A stretch of 22,750 bases of DNA from DASWHX01 sp036397995. Lineage in GTDB: Bacteria; Bacteroidota; Bacteroidia; Cytophagales; Cyclobacteriaceae. The position numbers and the translations under genes were made by a program. The notes beneath the pieces are model-generated. The model saw only the letters and a program-made list of their open reading frames with translations. It was not told the origin of the DNA and did not search any database. Shown here one piece after another: positions 14,198 to 21,245 of the stretch (positions are counted from its first letter, which is position 1; each line of letters opens with the position of its first letter). The stretch is taken from the NCBI GenBank assembly GCA_036397995.1, contig DASWHX010000123.1:1-22750 (forward strand), read 5' to 3'.

Positions 14198-15478
14198 CTA
14201 TATGAGGTTTTTCTTTTTCAATCCAAAAAATGCCAGGACTTGCAAAAATAAGGTAATAATAATCAGCGGAAAGAGATTGGGCATCATGTTCGCCAATTTC
14301 CCCCCTTCGAGGAATAAATCGTGAAATGACTCCAGGCACCAGTAAAGCGGCGACAAGATCATAAAAATTCTGAAAGATTCCGGCATGGCAAAGCTTGGTA
14401 CCAGAAGGCCGCCAATCGCCGCGAGTATGAATATTGAGACAGCCCCGAATCCATTTGCCTGTTCCTGGGTTTTCGAAAAAACTCCAACACATAATGCATA
14501 AGACAGGGCACACAAGCCACAAATCAGCGATACAATCAGGAGCCCAACCAAATCGTTGGGTAGTTCCAGTTTCGGTAATCCTACTACAGGAAATAAATAC
14601 ATGCCAATTGAAAAGATCACAATTACCTGAGCAATGCTAACAAACAGGTAAGTGATTTGCTTTGACAAAATACTTACCAGAATACTGGTGGGCATGGTTT
14701 TCAACCTAATAAAACTGCCACTCACTTTCTCCCTTACGATACCGCTTCCCAACGAGATGACAATGAAAAACATGGCAAAAATAGTCCAGGCGGGAACATT
14801 GTGCTGGGTCGCGTTTAACACAACATTTGCTCCATCCTTGGATGCCGGTATTTCCTCAATATTGGTCTTGTTATGCAACAACTGATTTTCCAACTCTTCC
14901 GGAAGGTCTTTGTTGCTGATTTTCTGATAAATTGTTTCCAACGTATGCCGGTTCTCAACCAATTGCAAGGCACTTAAGACCGCGCTTTGAAAAGAATGAC
15001 GGAAAGACTCCTGTAACACCGGTGTATAATATAATTTAAGTGAATTAACGGTATCCGATACGGGACTGGGTGGAACATCGCTGACGCCAAAATCAAACAT
15101 CACTCTTTCGGTAACTTTGAGAGATTTTTTTTCCAAATCCGCGGTGAAGGTCTCCGGGATAACTAAAGCCAGAATTGCGTCATTCTTATCCATAAGACTT
15201 AAAATTCCACCGGATTCAGTTTCATCATACGTTTCAATGATTCTAAATGAACCCATAGCTTTTATAGACTCTCTCAGTTTGTCACTAAGTTCACCGTTGT
15301 CATGATTTACTATCAGAAATGTAAATCTATTCTCGTTAACTAATTCAAAAGTGCTGTTTTGAATACTGGTTATAACCAAAACCAATACAATGGGCATTCC
15401 AAACATGAGGGTGAGGCCCAGTTTGTCGCGGGTGAGGATTAGCAAATCTTTCCTTATGGATGCCCAAAGTTTAACCAT
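14198..15478 (-). CDS. ABC-2 type transporter permease
   Basis: The 426-residue protein has one N-terminal membrane segment (about 19-41, LGLTLMFGMPIVLVLVI), a large extracytoplasmic domain (about 45-225) and five or so C-terminal membrane segments starting at AWTIFAMFFIVISLGSGIV. This is the ABC-2 exporter layout. Its ATG overlaps the stop of the ATPase gene by one base (TAATG), so the two are translationally coupled. It most likely exports or flips the lipid product, or a product-linked lipid, across the inner membrane. That substrate is inferred from context, as dedicated ABC-2 pumps recur in flexirubin and dialkylresorcinol clusters. Confidence 0.9.
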   Translation of the reverse strand: MVKLWASIRKDLLILTRDKLGLTLMFGMPIVLVLVITSIQNSTFELVNENRFTFLIVNHDNGELSDKLRESIKAMGSFRIIETYDETESGGILSLMDKNDAILALVIPETFTADLEKKSLKVTERVMFDFGVSDVPPSPVSDTVNSLKLYYTPVLQESFRHSFQSAVLSALQLVENRHTLETIYQKISNKDLPEELENQLLHNKTNIEEIPASKDGANVVLNATQHNVPAWTIFAMFFIVISLGSGIVREKVSGSFIRLKTMPTSILVSILSKQITYLFVSIAQVIVIFSIGMYLFPVVGLPKLELPNDLVGLLIVSLICGLCALSYALCVGVFSKTQEQANGFGAVSIFILAAIGGLLVPSFAMPESFRIFMILSPLYWCLESFHDLFLEGGKLANMMPNLFPLIIITLFLQVLAFFGLKKKNLI

Positions 15479-16224
15479 TAATTATCTCTATAGGTTTTAC
15501 CGGTTAATTTTAGAAATAGTCCTTCGAGACCAACTTCATTATGGCTCACCAAAAGTTCTTCAATAGTTTGGTGCTCAATTATTTTTCCCTCGTCGATCAA
15601 GGCAACTTTGTTGCACAATTCTTCCGCTTCCCTTAATAAGTGAGAAGTATAAACCAGCGTTGTTCCTTCATTATTCAAATTCTTAAGGAACTCTATTATC
15701 TGGTGGCGGGTTTGGATATCAACGCCTACCGTGGGCTCATCAAGAAACAAGATTTTTGGATTATGGATTACACCAATAGCAAGGTTAACCCGTCGTTTCA
15801 TACCTCCTGAAAACTGCTGCACTCTTTTCTTGCGGGACGATATTAATCCCAAAATCTCCATTAATTCTGTAATTCTGCTTGTCAGTTGTTGGCCCCTGAG
15901 TCCCGATAAAGTACCGAAGAAATCCAGATTTTCTGTTGCAGTTAGTTCTTCATAAAAGGAAAATTCCTGGGGAACATAACCAAACAGGGCGTTGATTTCT
16001 TTTCTGTTACCGACAGGGTGTTCCATTAATGAAATACTTCCTGTTTGCAATTTAAACAAACCGGTCATTAAACTAAGTAGCGTAGTTTTACCAGCTCCAT
16101 TTGGACCGAAAAGGCCAAATCTCTCCCCAACGATGATGTCAAGGTTAATCCCTTCCAGGCATTGCTTATTTTGGAATGGATAACGATAATTGACGTTCTG
16201 AACAGAAACTGCCTTTTCAGACAT
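15478..16224 (-). CDS. ABC transporter ATP-binding protein
   Basis: All ABC ATPase motifs are present in 248 residues: Walker A GPNGAGKTT (40-48), Q-loop YVPQEF (Gln86), signature QQFSGGMKRR (136-145), Walker B KILFLDEP (157-164), and switch His195 in YTSHLLREAEEL. The sequence resembles the CcmA/drug-export subfamily that drives ABC-2 permeases. Its start overlaps the BtrH stop by one base and its stop overlaps the permease start by one base, so BtrH, ATPase and permease form a tightly coupled trio. Confidence 0.95.
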   Translation of the reverse strand: MSEKAVSVQNVNYRYPFQNKQCLEGINLDIIVGERFGLFGPNGAGKTTLLSLMTGLFKLQTGSISLMEHPVGNRKEINALFGYVPQEFSFYEELTATENLDFFGTLSGLRGQQLTSRITELMEILGLISSRKKRVQQFSGGMKRRVNLAIGVIHNPKILFLDEPTVGVDIQTRHQIIEFLKNLNNEGTTLVYTSHLLREAEELCNKVALIDEGKIIEHQTIEELLVSHNEVGLEGLFLKLTGKTYRDN

Positions 16225-17240
16225 TAATTCAACTTTACTTTTGACAATTTCAGAAAGGCATTTTTTTCTACCTCCGAGATATCTTCCAGGTAATCTCCCA
16301 TTTGATTGAAATCAGCTTGTGAGCCGATGCGACCTTTATAAATTCCTGCTGCCTGCACAGCGGCTGAGCGCCATAAATCTCCAGCCTTTGTAAATTCTTC
16401 GGATATTTTCAAAAGCTCATCATTGGGAATGAATTTATGTGCTTCCTGCAGAAAAGCAGCATAAATAAATCTGAATCCACCGCCACCGGTTCCGATTTCT
16501 TCCTGCATACGAACCAATTGAGCCAGATAAAGTCCTGCATCTTTTACCCCCAGCTTATCCCGCCATTTTCTGATTCTTTTTGCTGTATATCTTATCCCAC
16601 TAACCCCGACAATTGGCCCCGGAATATGAAGCATATCCCGCACATTTCGTTTGATACCTTTGCGAATTGCATTCGAAATCATCGTATCAGTTATCTGATT
16701 TCCATTTACAACAGGATAATAAAGTTGACCCTGGGGAGCCAGGAATCCCCGTGCAAACCGCACTCTTTCCAATTCAAAAGCGGATAACCGGGTTACAGTT
16801 TCCATTACCGGATCACTTATCAGGTAGTTATCCTCTTCTTTTCCGTAAACAATTAAATTATGAGCGTTGAAATGAAACCTGTATTCCTTGGGGAAATAGC
16901 TAAGGTAATAAACACCAACCTGGCATCCCACAGGTTGGTTCTTCCGCAAAATTTCATTTAAAAATTTTTCGGCACTTTCCTTTGAATTGAATTTCTTTCT
17001 GAAAACCGGGATCCCAAGTGCCTTGCACGTTCTCTTAAAAATATGTCCCGGCATGGTTCTAAAGGAAAAAGCCGGACCGTTGCTTACCGTGATGAAGGGG
17101 ATGTAAATGAAAAATAATCCCGATCCGATGCCAAATACCAGCGGCTCGTTCAATTCTCTTATCCCGGCGAATTGCAGAAGATTTGTGGTAACTCCGTTCT
17201 CACAATGCGCGGCCTGAATATGAGTAAAATCTAATTTCAT
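16224..17240 (-). CDS. BtrH N-terminal domain protein, likely ACP-linked acyltransferase
   Basis: The 338-residue protein begins with the BtrH_N domain, a papain/C39-like fold. The candidate triad is Cys13 in AAHCENGVTTNLL, His127 in NAHNLIVYG and Asp143 in YLISDPV. In butirosin biosynthesis BtrH moves an acyl group from an ACP to the acceptor. The C-terminal 150 residues are a mainly helical domain (DAGLYLAQLVRMQEEIGTGG). Homologues recur in flexirubin/dialkylresorcinol clusters next to ABC transporters. Here it probably takes an acyl chain from the ACP at 13929-14192. The acceptor is unknown. The start is 45 bp after the small HTH-like gene and the stop overlaps the ATPase start. Confidence 0.85.
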   Translation of the reverse strand: MKLDFTHIQAAHCENGVTTNLLQFAGIRELNEPLVFGIGSGLFFIYIPFITVSNGPAFSFRTMPGHIFKRTCKALGIPVFRKKFNSKESAEKFLNEILRKNQPVGCQVGVYYLSYFPKEYRFHFNAHNLIVYGKEEDNYLISDPVMETVTRLSAFELERVRFARGFLAPQGQLYYPVVNGNQITDTMISNAIRKGIKRNVRDMLHIPGPIVGVSGIRYTAKRIRKWRDKLGVKDAGLYLAQLVRMQEEIGTGGGGFRFIYAAFLQEAHKFIPNDELLKISEEFTKAGDLWRSAAVQAAGIYKGRIGSQADFNQMGDYLEDISEVEKNAFLKLSKVKLN

Positions 17241-17285
17241 AATTTAATCGGGAGGAATTGGGTAGAATTATTGGCCAATTTTAGT

Positions 17286-17735
17286 CTATTTTGAACTCTT
17301 TTCGAGTCCTTTAAGGTATGTTTCTCCGATTTCCGGATTTGTTTCAAAATTTCGAAGGTCATCGATACTAATTTCAAACACCTCAGTATATTTCTTTAAT
17401 CTGTTTACCGACATTCGTCTGAAAGGTCCGGGCTTAAAATGACGTTTTACTGTCCATCTCCAATAGCCGGTATATGCCGCTAAAGTTGGAATATCCATTA
17501 TTCTCAATTCCATAAAAAACAAAACAGGACTAGCCTTCCCTTGCATTACTTTATCCCTGGCTTCTGAGACTCTTGATTTTATGTTTTCCCAGGAAACATC
17601 CAGGGCTGATGCCTTTACTTCCCACCCGCGGCTTAGTCCGGTTGTATACTTACCGTCATCGTCTGTAACATAGGAAACTTCTTTCGTAAAATTATCCAGG
17701 ACACTCGGATCCTGTGGAATATCTTTCTTTTTCAT
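17286..17735 (-). CDS. Conserved small protein of the dar operon, possible HTH fold
   Basis: I do not know a function for this 149-residue cytoplasmic protein. It is basic, lacks a signal peptide or membrane segment, and has a conserved-looking start (MKKKDIPQDPSVLDNFTKEV) and a GWEVKASALDVSW stretch. Its C-terminal half (about 80-140: MDIPTLAAYTGYWRWTVKRH, then RRMSVNRLKKYTEVFEISID DLRNF) resembles a Cro/C1-type helix-turn-helix plus a trailing helix. It may therefore be a DNA-binding regulator or reuse that fold for protein contact. It sits 33 bp after darB and 45 bp before the btrH gene, so it belongs to the operon. Confidence 0.7.
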   Translation of the reverse strand: MKKKDIPQDPSVLDNFTKEVSYVTDDDGKYTTGLSRGWEVKASALDVSWENIKSRVSEARDKVMQGKASPVLFFMELRIMDIPTLAAYTGYWRWTVKRHFKPGPFRRMSVNRLKKYTEVFEISIDDLRNFETNPEIGETYLKGLEKSSK

Positions 17736-17768
17736 TCCCCAAAAATAATCTATAAAGATACAAATTAT

Positions 17769-18908
17769 CTAGCAGACTGTAAGGAGTCCGTACATGTAGG
17801 AGAACCGGCTGCTTTCCGGTACTAAGAGTAAAATTTTATTTCCCTTTTGAAGTTTGCCACTGTTAAAAAGTTCATCAATCATTAAGTAAATAGATGCAGC
17901 ACCCACGTTGCCCAAGGTAGTAAGATTACTAAACCATTTTTCCTGGGGAATCCCCATTCCATTCTCTTCAAGTTTCTCGGCAATTTTCATTCTGAAGAAC
18001 TCGCTTGACATATGAGGAAGAAAATAATCAACATTCTTCACATCAAACCCATTCTTATCGCAGGCCTCTTTCAATTTAATTCCGCCTTTTTCCACGATAT
18101 GTTCACCAAGCAGTTTAACATCCTGCTTCATACTCAGAATTGATTGCTCAATCATTTCCCTGGGTGTATAATCCATGTAGCTTTTCAGAATGCCTCCTTC
18201 TTGTTTCTCTCCGGCCATGTACATGCAGGGTTCAATTTCATTAGCGTAAGAGGCACCGGTTAGCCAATCGATCCGAAGATTCAACCCGCTCGTATCGGGT
18301 TTGTTCTGAATCTTAAAAGCTGCGGCACCATCGGAAAGCATCCACCGGAGAAAGTCTTTTTCAAAAGAGATGTAAGGATTGTCTTCCAGAGATTCCAGGC
18401 GCTGCATTTCTTCTTCAAATACCTCTGAGCGCAATACCCGGGAAAGTCTTTCAGAACCGGTGGCTACGGCCGTGTTGGCGTAACCTTGTTTGACAGACAT
18501 GTATACATACTTCAAAGCGTGCATCCCACTGCAACAAACACCTGATGGAGAGACTACTTCAATAGAGGGCGATTCAGGAAGCCAACCGTGAACCATGCAG
18601 GCATGACTGGGCATCATCTGGTCAGGAGTGGAAGTGCCACAGGCTAAGAGTTCAATTTCACTCAGAGACTTTTTTTCAAACAGTTTCCTGATAGCCAAAG
18701 AAGTCATTTCGGCATTCGTATGCGTGGGAGTTCCGTCCTTCATCATTGCATAAAATCTTCGCTGGATTCCGTTATTTCTTAGGACTATCCGCTTAGACTT
18801 GGATTGTCTGCCATTAATCAAGCCCATGTATTCCTCTATCTCGTCATTTGAGACGGGATTATTTGGCAGAAAATTGGCTGTTTTAGTTATATAAACTGAT
18901 TCTGTCAT
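17769..18908 (-). CDS. darB: DarB: KAS III-type ketosynthase of dialkylresorcinol biosynthesis
   Basis: The 379-residue protein is a FabH-like enzyme with catalytic Cys126 in PSGVCCSGMHAL, His299 in FLPHMSSEFF and Asn334 in TTLGNVGAAS. The double Cys and the motif around it fit the DarB group rather than housekeeping FabH. In known dialkylresorcinol systems DarB joins two acyl-derived units through Claisen and Michael steps to give a cyclohexanedione that becomes the resorcinol. It follows darA by 9 bp, the gene order of known dar loci. Long-chain OleA-type condensing enzymes are the main alternative, but pairing with DarA argues for DarB. Confidence 0.88.
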   Translation of the reverse strand: MTESVYITKTANFLPNNPVSNDEIEEYMGLINGRQSKSKRIVLRNNGIQRRFYAMMKDGTPTHTNAEMTSLAIRKLFEKKSLSEIELLACGTSTPDQMMPSHACMVHGWLPESPSIEVVSPSGVCCSGMHALKYVYMSVKQGYANTAVATGSERLSRVLRSEVFEEEMQRLESLEDNPYISFEKDFLRWMLSDGAAAFKIQNKPDTSGLNLRIDWLTGASYANEIEPCMYMAGEKQEGGILKSYMDYTPREMIEQSILSMKQDVKLLGEHIVEKGGIKLKEACDKNGFDVKNVDYFLPHMSSEFFRMKIAEKLEENGMGIPQEKWFSNLTTLGNVGAASIYLMIDELFNSGKLQKGNKILLLVPESSRFSYMYGLLTVC

Positions 18909-18917
18909 TCTGATCTT

Positions 18918-19817
18918 TTATCCAACTCCCAGGTAATATTCCTTCTTTTTCTGAACACTCTTCCCCAAAAACGGCTTAAATAAGGTGTTATTTATTAATA
19001 ATACGACCGGCGCGACAATAAAAAGTGCAAATAAAAGGTAATATTTAAAAATAATCAGCCAAAAAGTTCTGTTTTTGCGATTCGAAATAAATTTTGCCCA
19101 AATTGAAAACAATTTTCCTGCCCGGCCTTCAATAAACATCAGGTTTGCCTTTACCTCAACACCGCCACAACTGATTATCTCCTTTTGCAGACCAGGCAAG
19201 TTATCCGTATTAAAGTGTTCAAGGGCTACCTGTCCAAACACCGAAGAGTCCCTGATATCTTTTTCACTTACCCCCGGAACAGGGAAAATTCCAAGATAAC
19301 GATCTTTCTTTCCTCCGAGCATCCAATGAAGAATGCTTACTGCACTGGCCAGGTTATTATGTTTGTCAACTAAAACAATATTGCCTACTAACTGCCCGCC
19401 TTCCTTTGTAATTAACTTCTTAACTTTTTCCTGGCTATTAAGCCACATATTGCGGGCTCCAATCAATGTAATAACCGCAGTATTTTCAATAAGGTTGATA
19501 AAATCAGGATGTTGTAAAATGGAATTTACGGGAATGCTGGGAGAAAGAAACCAGGGCTGATAGGCCACGATGATCAATTCATATTTATCAGATTTTAATT
19601 CAAATGGTTTCAGTTCAGACGGTTTTACCAGAACGCTTTCCGGCATGGCATCAAAAAATTTCTTACTTGTCCATGGAAAGGGGAAATCATTTACCGGTTC
19701 AACTTTCAGAATTTCAATCTGATGATCACTTTTTTCAAAAGGAAGCAGGAAATTATCCAGAATTTCTTTGAGTTGTCCGGACTGAGAATAATAAACAGCT
19801 AATATTCTTTTGGACAT
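18918..19817 (-). CDS. darA: DarA: dialkylresorcinol condensing/aromatising enzyme
   Basis: The 299-residue protein opens with a flavodoxin-like nucleotide site (ILAVYYSQSGQLKEI, residues 5-19). It contains the stretch IGARNMWLNSQEKVKKLI and LVDKHNNLASAVSILHWMLG, which I recognise from DarA proteins of Bacteroidota. One membrane segment lies near the C-terminus (about 252-276, FWLIIFKYYLLFALFIVAPV), so the enzyme is probably anchored to the inner membrane. In dialkylresorcinol pathways it works with DarB to close and aromatise the ring; a flavin role is suggested by the fold. It starts 1 base after the stop of the preceding gene and ends 9 bp before darB. Confidence 0.88.
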   Translation of the reverse strand: MSKRILAVYYSQSGQLKEILDNFLLPFEKSDHQIEILKVEPVNDFPFPWTSKKFFDAMPESVLVKPSELKPFELKSDKYELIIVAYQPWFLSPSIPVNSILQHPDFINLIENTAVITLIGARNMWLNSQEKVKKLITKEGGQLVGNIVLVDKHNNLASAVSILHWMLGGKKDRYLGIFPVPGVSEKDIRDSSVFGQVALEHFNTDNLPGLQKEIISCGGVEVKANLMFIEGRAGKLFSIWAKFISNRKNRTFWLIIFKYYLLFALFIVAPVVLLINNTLFKPFLGKSVQKKKEYYLGVG

Positions 19818-19818
19818 C

Positions 19819-20313
19819 TTACTTCAAATCCTCCGGCTTTAGAGTTTCGGAAAATCTTGCATACTCCCGGATGTATTTTCTGGATATTGGCGGGAGGTTG
19901 CCAAAAGAAGTTACGATTATTGACGCATCTTCTTTTTTATTATTGTCATAATTAAGGAAACCTGGAGCATTTTCCTGTGTGGCTAACCTAAGAAATCTGA
20001 ACTCAAGGTTCTGAGTGTCTGACTTGATGGAGTTTTCCAAAAGATCCCGACCCTCTTTGAATGTATCCAGCTTCCTTTTGATTGTGGGCAAGCTTTTGGA
20101 TTTCTTCATCAGGATGGCACCGTAGAAAGCGTCTTTCTCAATTCCTGAATAAGGTAGTAATGCTTCAATTTCCCTGTTGAAAAGAAGGGTATCTTCTGAT
20201 GAAAAAGCCTGATAATAGGCATCATAGTTGAAGGAACTTTGCATGTCCCTTTGCCAGGCCATACTAATTGACGACCATCCCATGATAATGGCAAATGCAA
20301 TTCGAAAAAGCAT
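19819..20313 (-). CDS. Exported conserved hypothetical protein heading the dar operon
   Basis: The 164-residue protein has a signal peptide (MLFRIAFAIIMGWSSISMA, cleavage near residue 19). The mature part is mainly helical with a conserved-looking core: LLENSIKSDTQNLEFRFLRL then ATQENAPGFLNY (residues 91-122). This type of protein occurs beside darA in flexirubin-type loci, from memory. Repeated helices with spaced Leu and Ala look TPR-like but no clear repeat can be set. It is the first gene of the - strand run, and darA begins one base after its stop, so it is coupled to the pathway. A periplasmic role in product handling is a guess. Confidence 0.7.
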   Translation of the reverse strand: MLFRIAFAIIMGWSSISMAWQRDMQSSFNYDAYYQAFSSEDTLLFNREIEALLPYSGIEKDAFYGAILMKKSKSLPTIKRKLDTFKEGRDLLENSIKSDTQNLEFRFLRLATQENAPGFLNYDNNKKEDASIIVTSFGNLPPISRKYIREYARFSETLKPEDLK

Positions 20314-20504
20314 TGAAGATTATAAAACTTAATGAAAGGGTAAATTTAGATCAGGTTGCTTTAATTGTCTAGGAATTCCGGTCTTAATGAGGAGATTAAC
20401 AATCAAAAACTTACCTGGGTCAAGTCTTTCCATTCTGCGAAGGTAGCAGGTATCTAAAATGATGTGATCACTCATGTCCTTCTAAATGACAAATTAGGAG
20501 CAGA

Positions 20505-20529
20505 AAAGGCGCCTTTTTAGAGCGCCTTT
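20505..20529 (-). terminator. Intrinsic terminator after the YceI gene 20554-21132
   Basis: AAAGGCGC (20505-20512) and GCGCCTTT (20522-20529) form a perfect 8-bp GC-rich stem with a 9-base loop. On the - strand it ends in CCTTTTC, a short T-tract. It lies 25 bp after the YceI stop and isolates that gene from the dar operon that starts at 20313. Confidence 0.7.
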
Positions 20530-20553
20530 CTAAAAAAAATACTTTGTAATTCC

Positions 20554-21132
20554 TTATCCTCTCGCTTCGTTCAATTCAATATTACAAGTGATTATCACTT
20601 CCTCACCCACTACTAATCCACCGGCTTCCACCGCACGATTCCATTTCAGGTTATAATCAAACCTGTTAATACTGGCTATCACTTTAAATCCGGCTTTCAT
20701 ACCACGGCCGCTGTCGATTTTACCGTTGTACCTCACATCAAATTTTACCTGCTTGGTTACATCCTTCATGGTGAAATCCCCCACCAGGAAATATTTTTCA
20801 CCTTCCTTGGTAATTTTTCCTTTGAAAGTGATATCCGGATATTTCTCTACATCAAAAAAGTTGTCGGAACGAAGGTCTTTATCTCTTCCCTCGTTGTTAG
20901 TGTCAACGGATGTTGTTTTTGCCGTAAACTCTACATCCGCTCCGCTAAAATCTTCGCCTGCATTCCTAACAGAGGCAGCGAAATCTGTAAATTCACCGTC
21001 AACTTCACTCACCATCATATGTGTTACGGTGAATTTAATGTTTGTGTGATTTTTGTCAATACTCCAATCTGACTGAGCTTTCAAAATTCCAAAGCTCACC
21101 AGAAGTGTCAAAAGTGTAAACTTTATTCTCAT
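20554..21132 (-). CDS. YceI family protein, classical type
   Basis: The 192-residue protein has a signal peptide (MRIKFTLLTLLVSFGILKAQ) and the textbook YceI pattern: WSIDKNHTNIKFTVTHMMVS, GEFTDFAASV, ADVEFTAKTTSVDTNNEGRD, then LRSDNFFDVEKYPDITFKGK, GDFTMKDVTKQVKFDV and a C-terminal FDYNLKWNRAVEAGGLVVGE. It is a periplasmic lipocalin-like barrel expected to bind a long polyisoprenoid-type ligand. It differs clearly from the two paralogues at 1698-4265, which lack the KDVTKQV and RFDYNLKWN motifs. It is a single-gene unit with its own terminator and diverges from the gamma-glutamyltransferase gene. Confidence 0.95.
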   Translation of the reverse strand: MRIKFTLLTLLVSFGILKAQSDWSIDKNHTNIKFTVTHMMVSEVDGEFTDFAASVRNAGEDFSGADVEFTAKTTSVDTNNEGRDKDLRSDNFFDVEKYPDITFKGKITKEGEKYFLVGDFTMKDVTKQVKFDVRYNGKIDSGRGMKAGFKVIASINRFDYNLKWNRAVEAGGLVVGEEVIITCNIELNEARG

Positions 21133-21157
21133 TTTATAATTATTTAGGTTGAATTAA

Positions 21158-21169
21158 ATGTTGCAACAT
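21158..21169. promoter_or_regulatory. Candidate operator palindrome ATGTTGCAACAT
   Basis: A perfect 12-bp palindrome lies in the 113-bp divergent spacer, 25 bp upstream of the YceI start and 76 bp upstream of the gamma-glutamyltransferase start. It could bind a dimeric regulator acting on either gene. The function is unproven and a chance palindrome is possible. Confidence 0.3.
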
Positions 21170-21245
21170 CAAGTTTACATCTTTATGGATTCAAATCCTT
21201 ACATTTTTCGCATTTTCATTAACTTGTAAGAAAAACAATTATCCC

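Noticed and set aside
13929..14522. A 197-codon frame ending in the ACP
   Set aside because: The first 110 codons run through the ABC permease gene in another frame and look non-coding. The ACP begins at the ATG at 14192, right after the permease stop.
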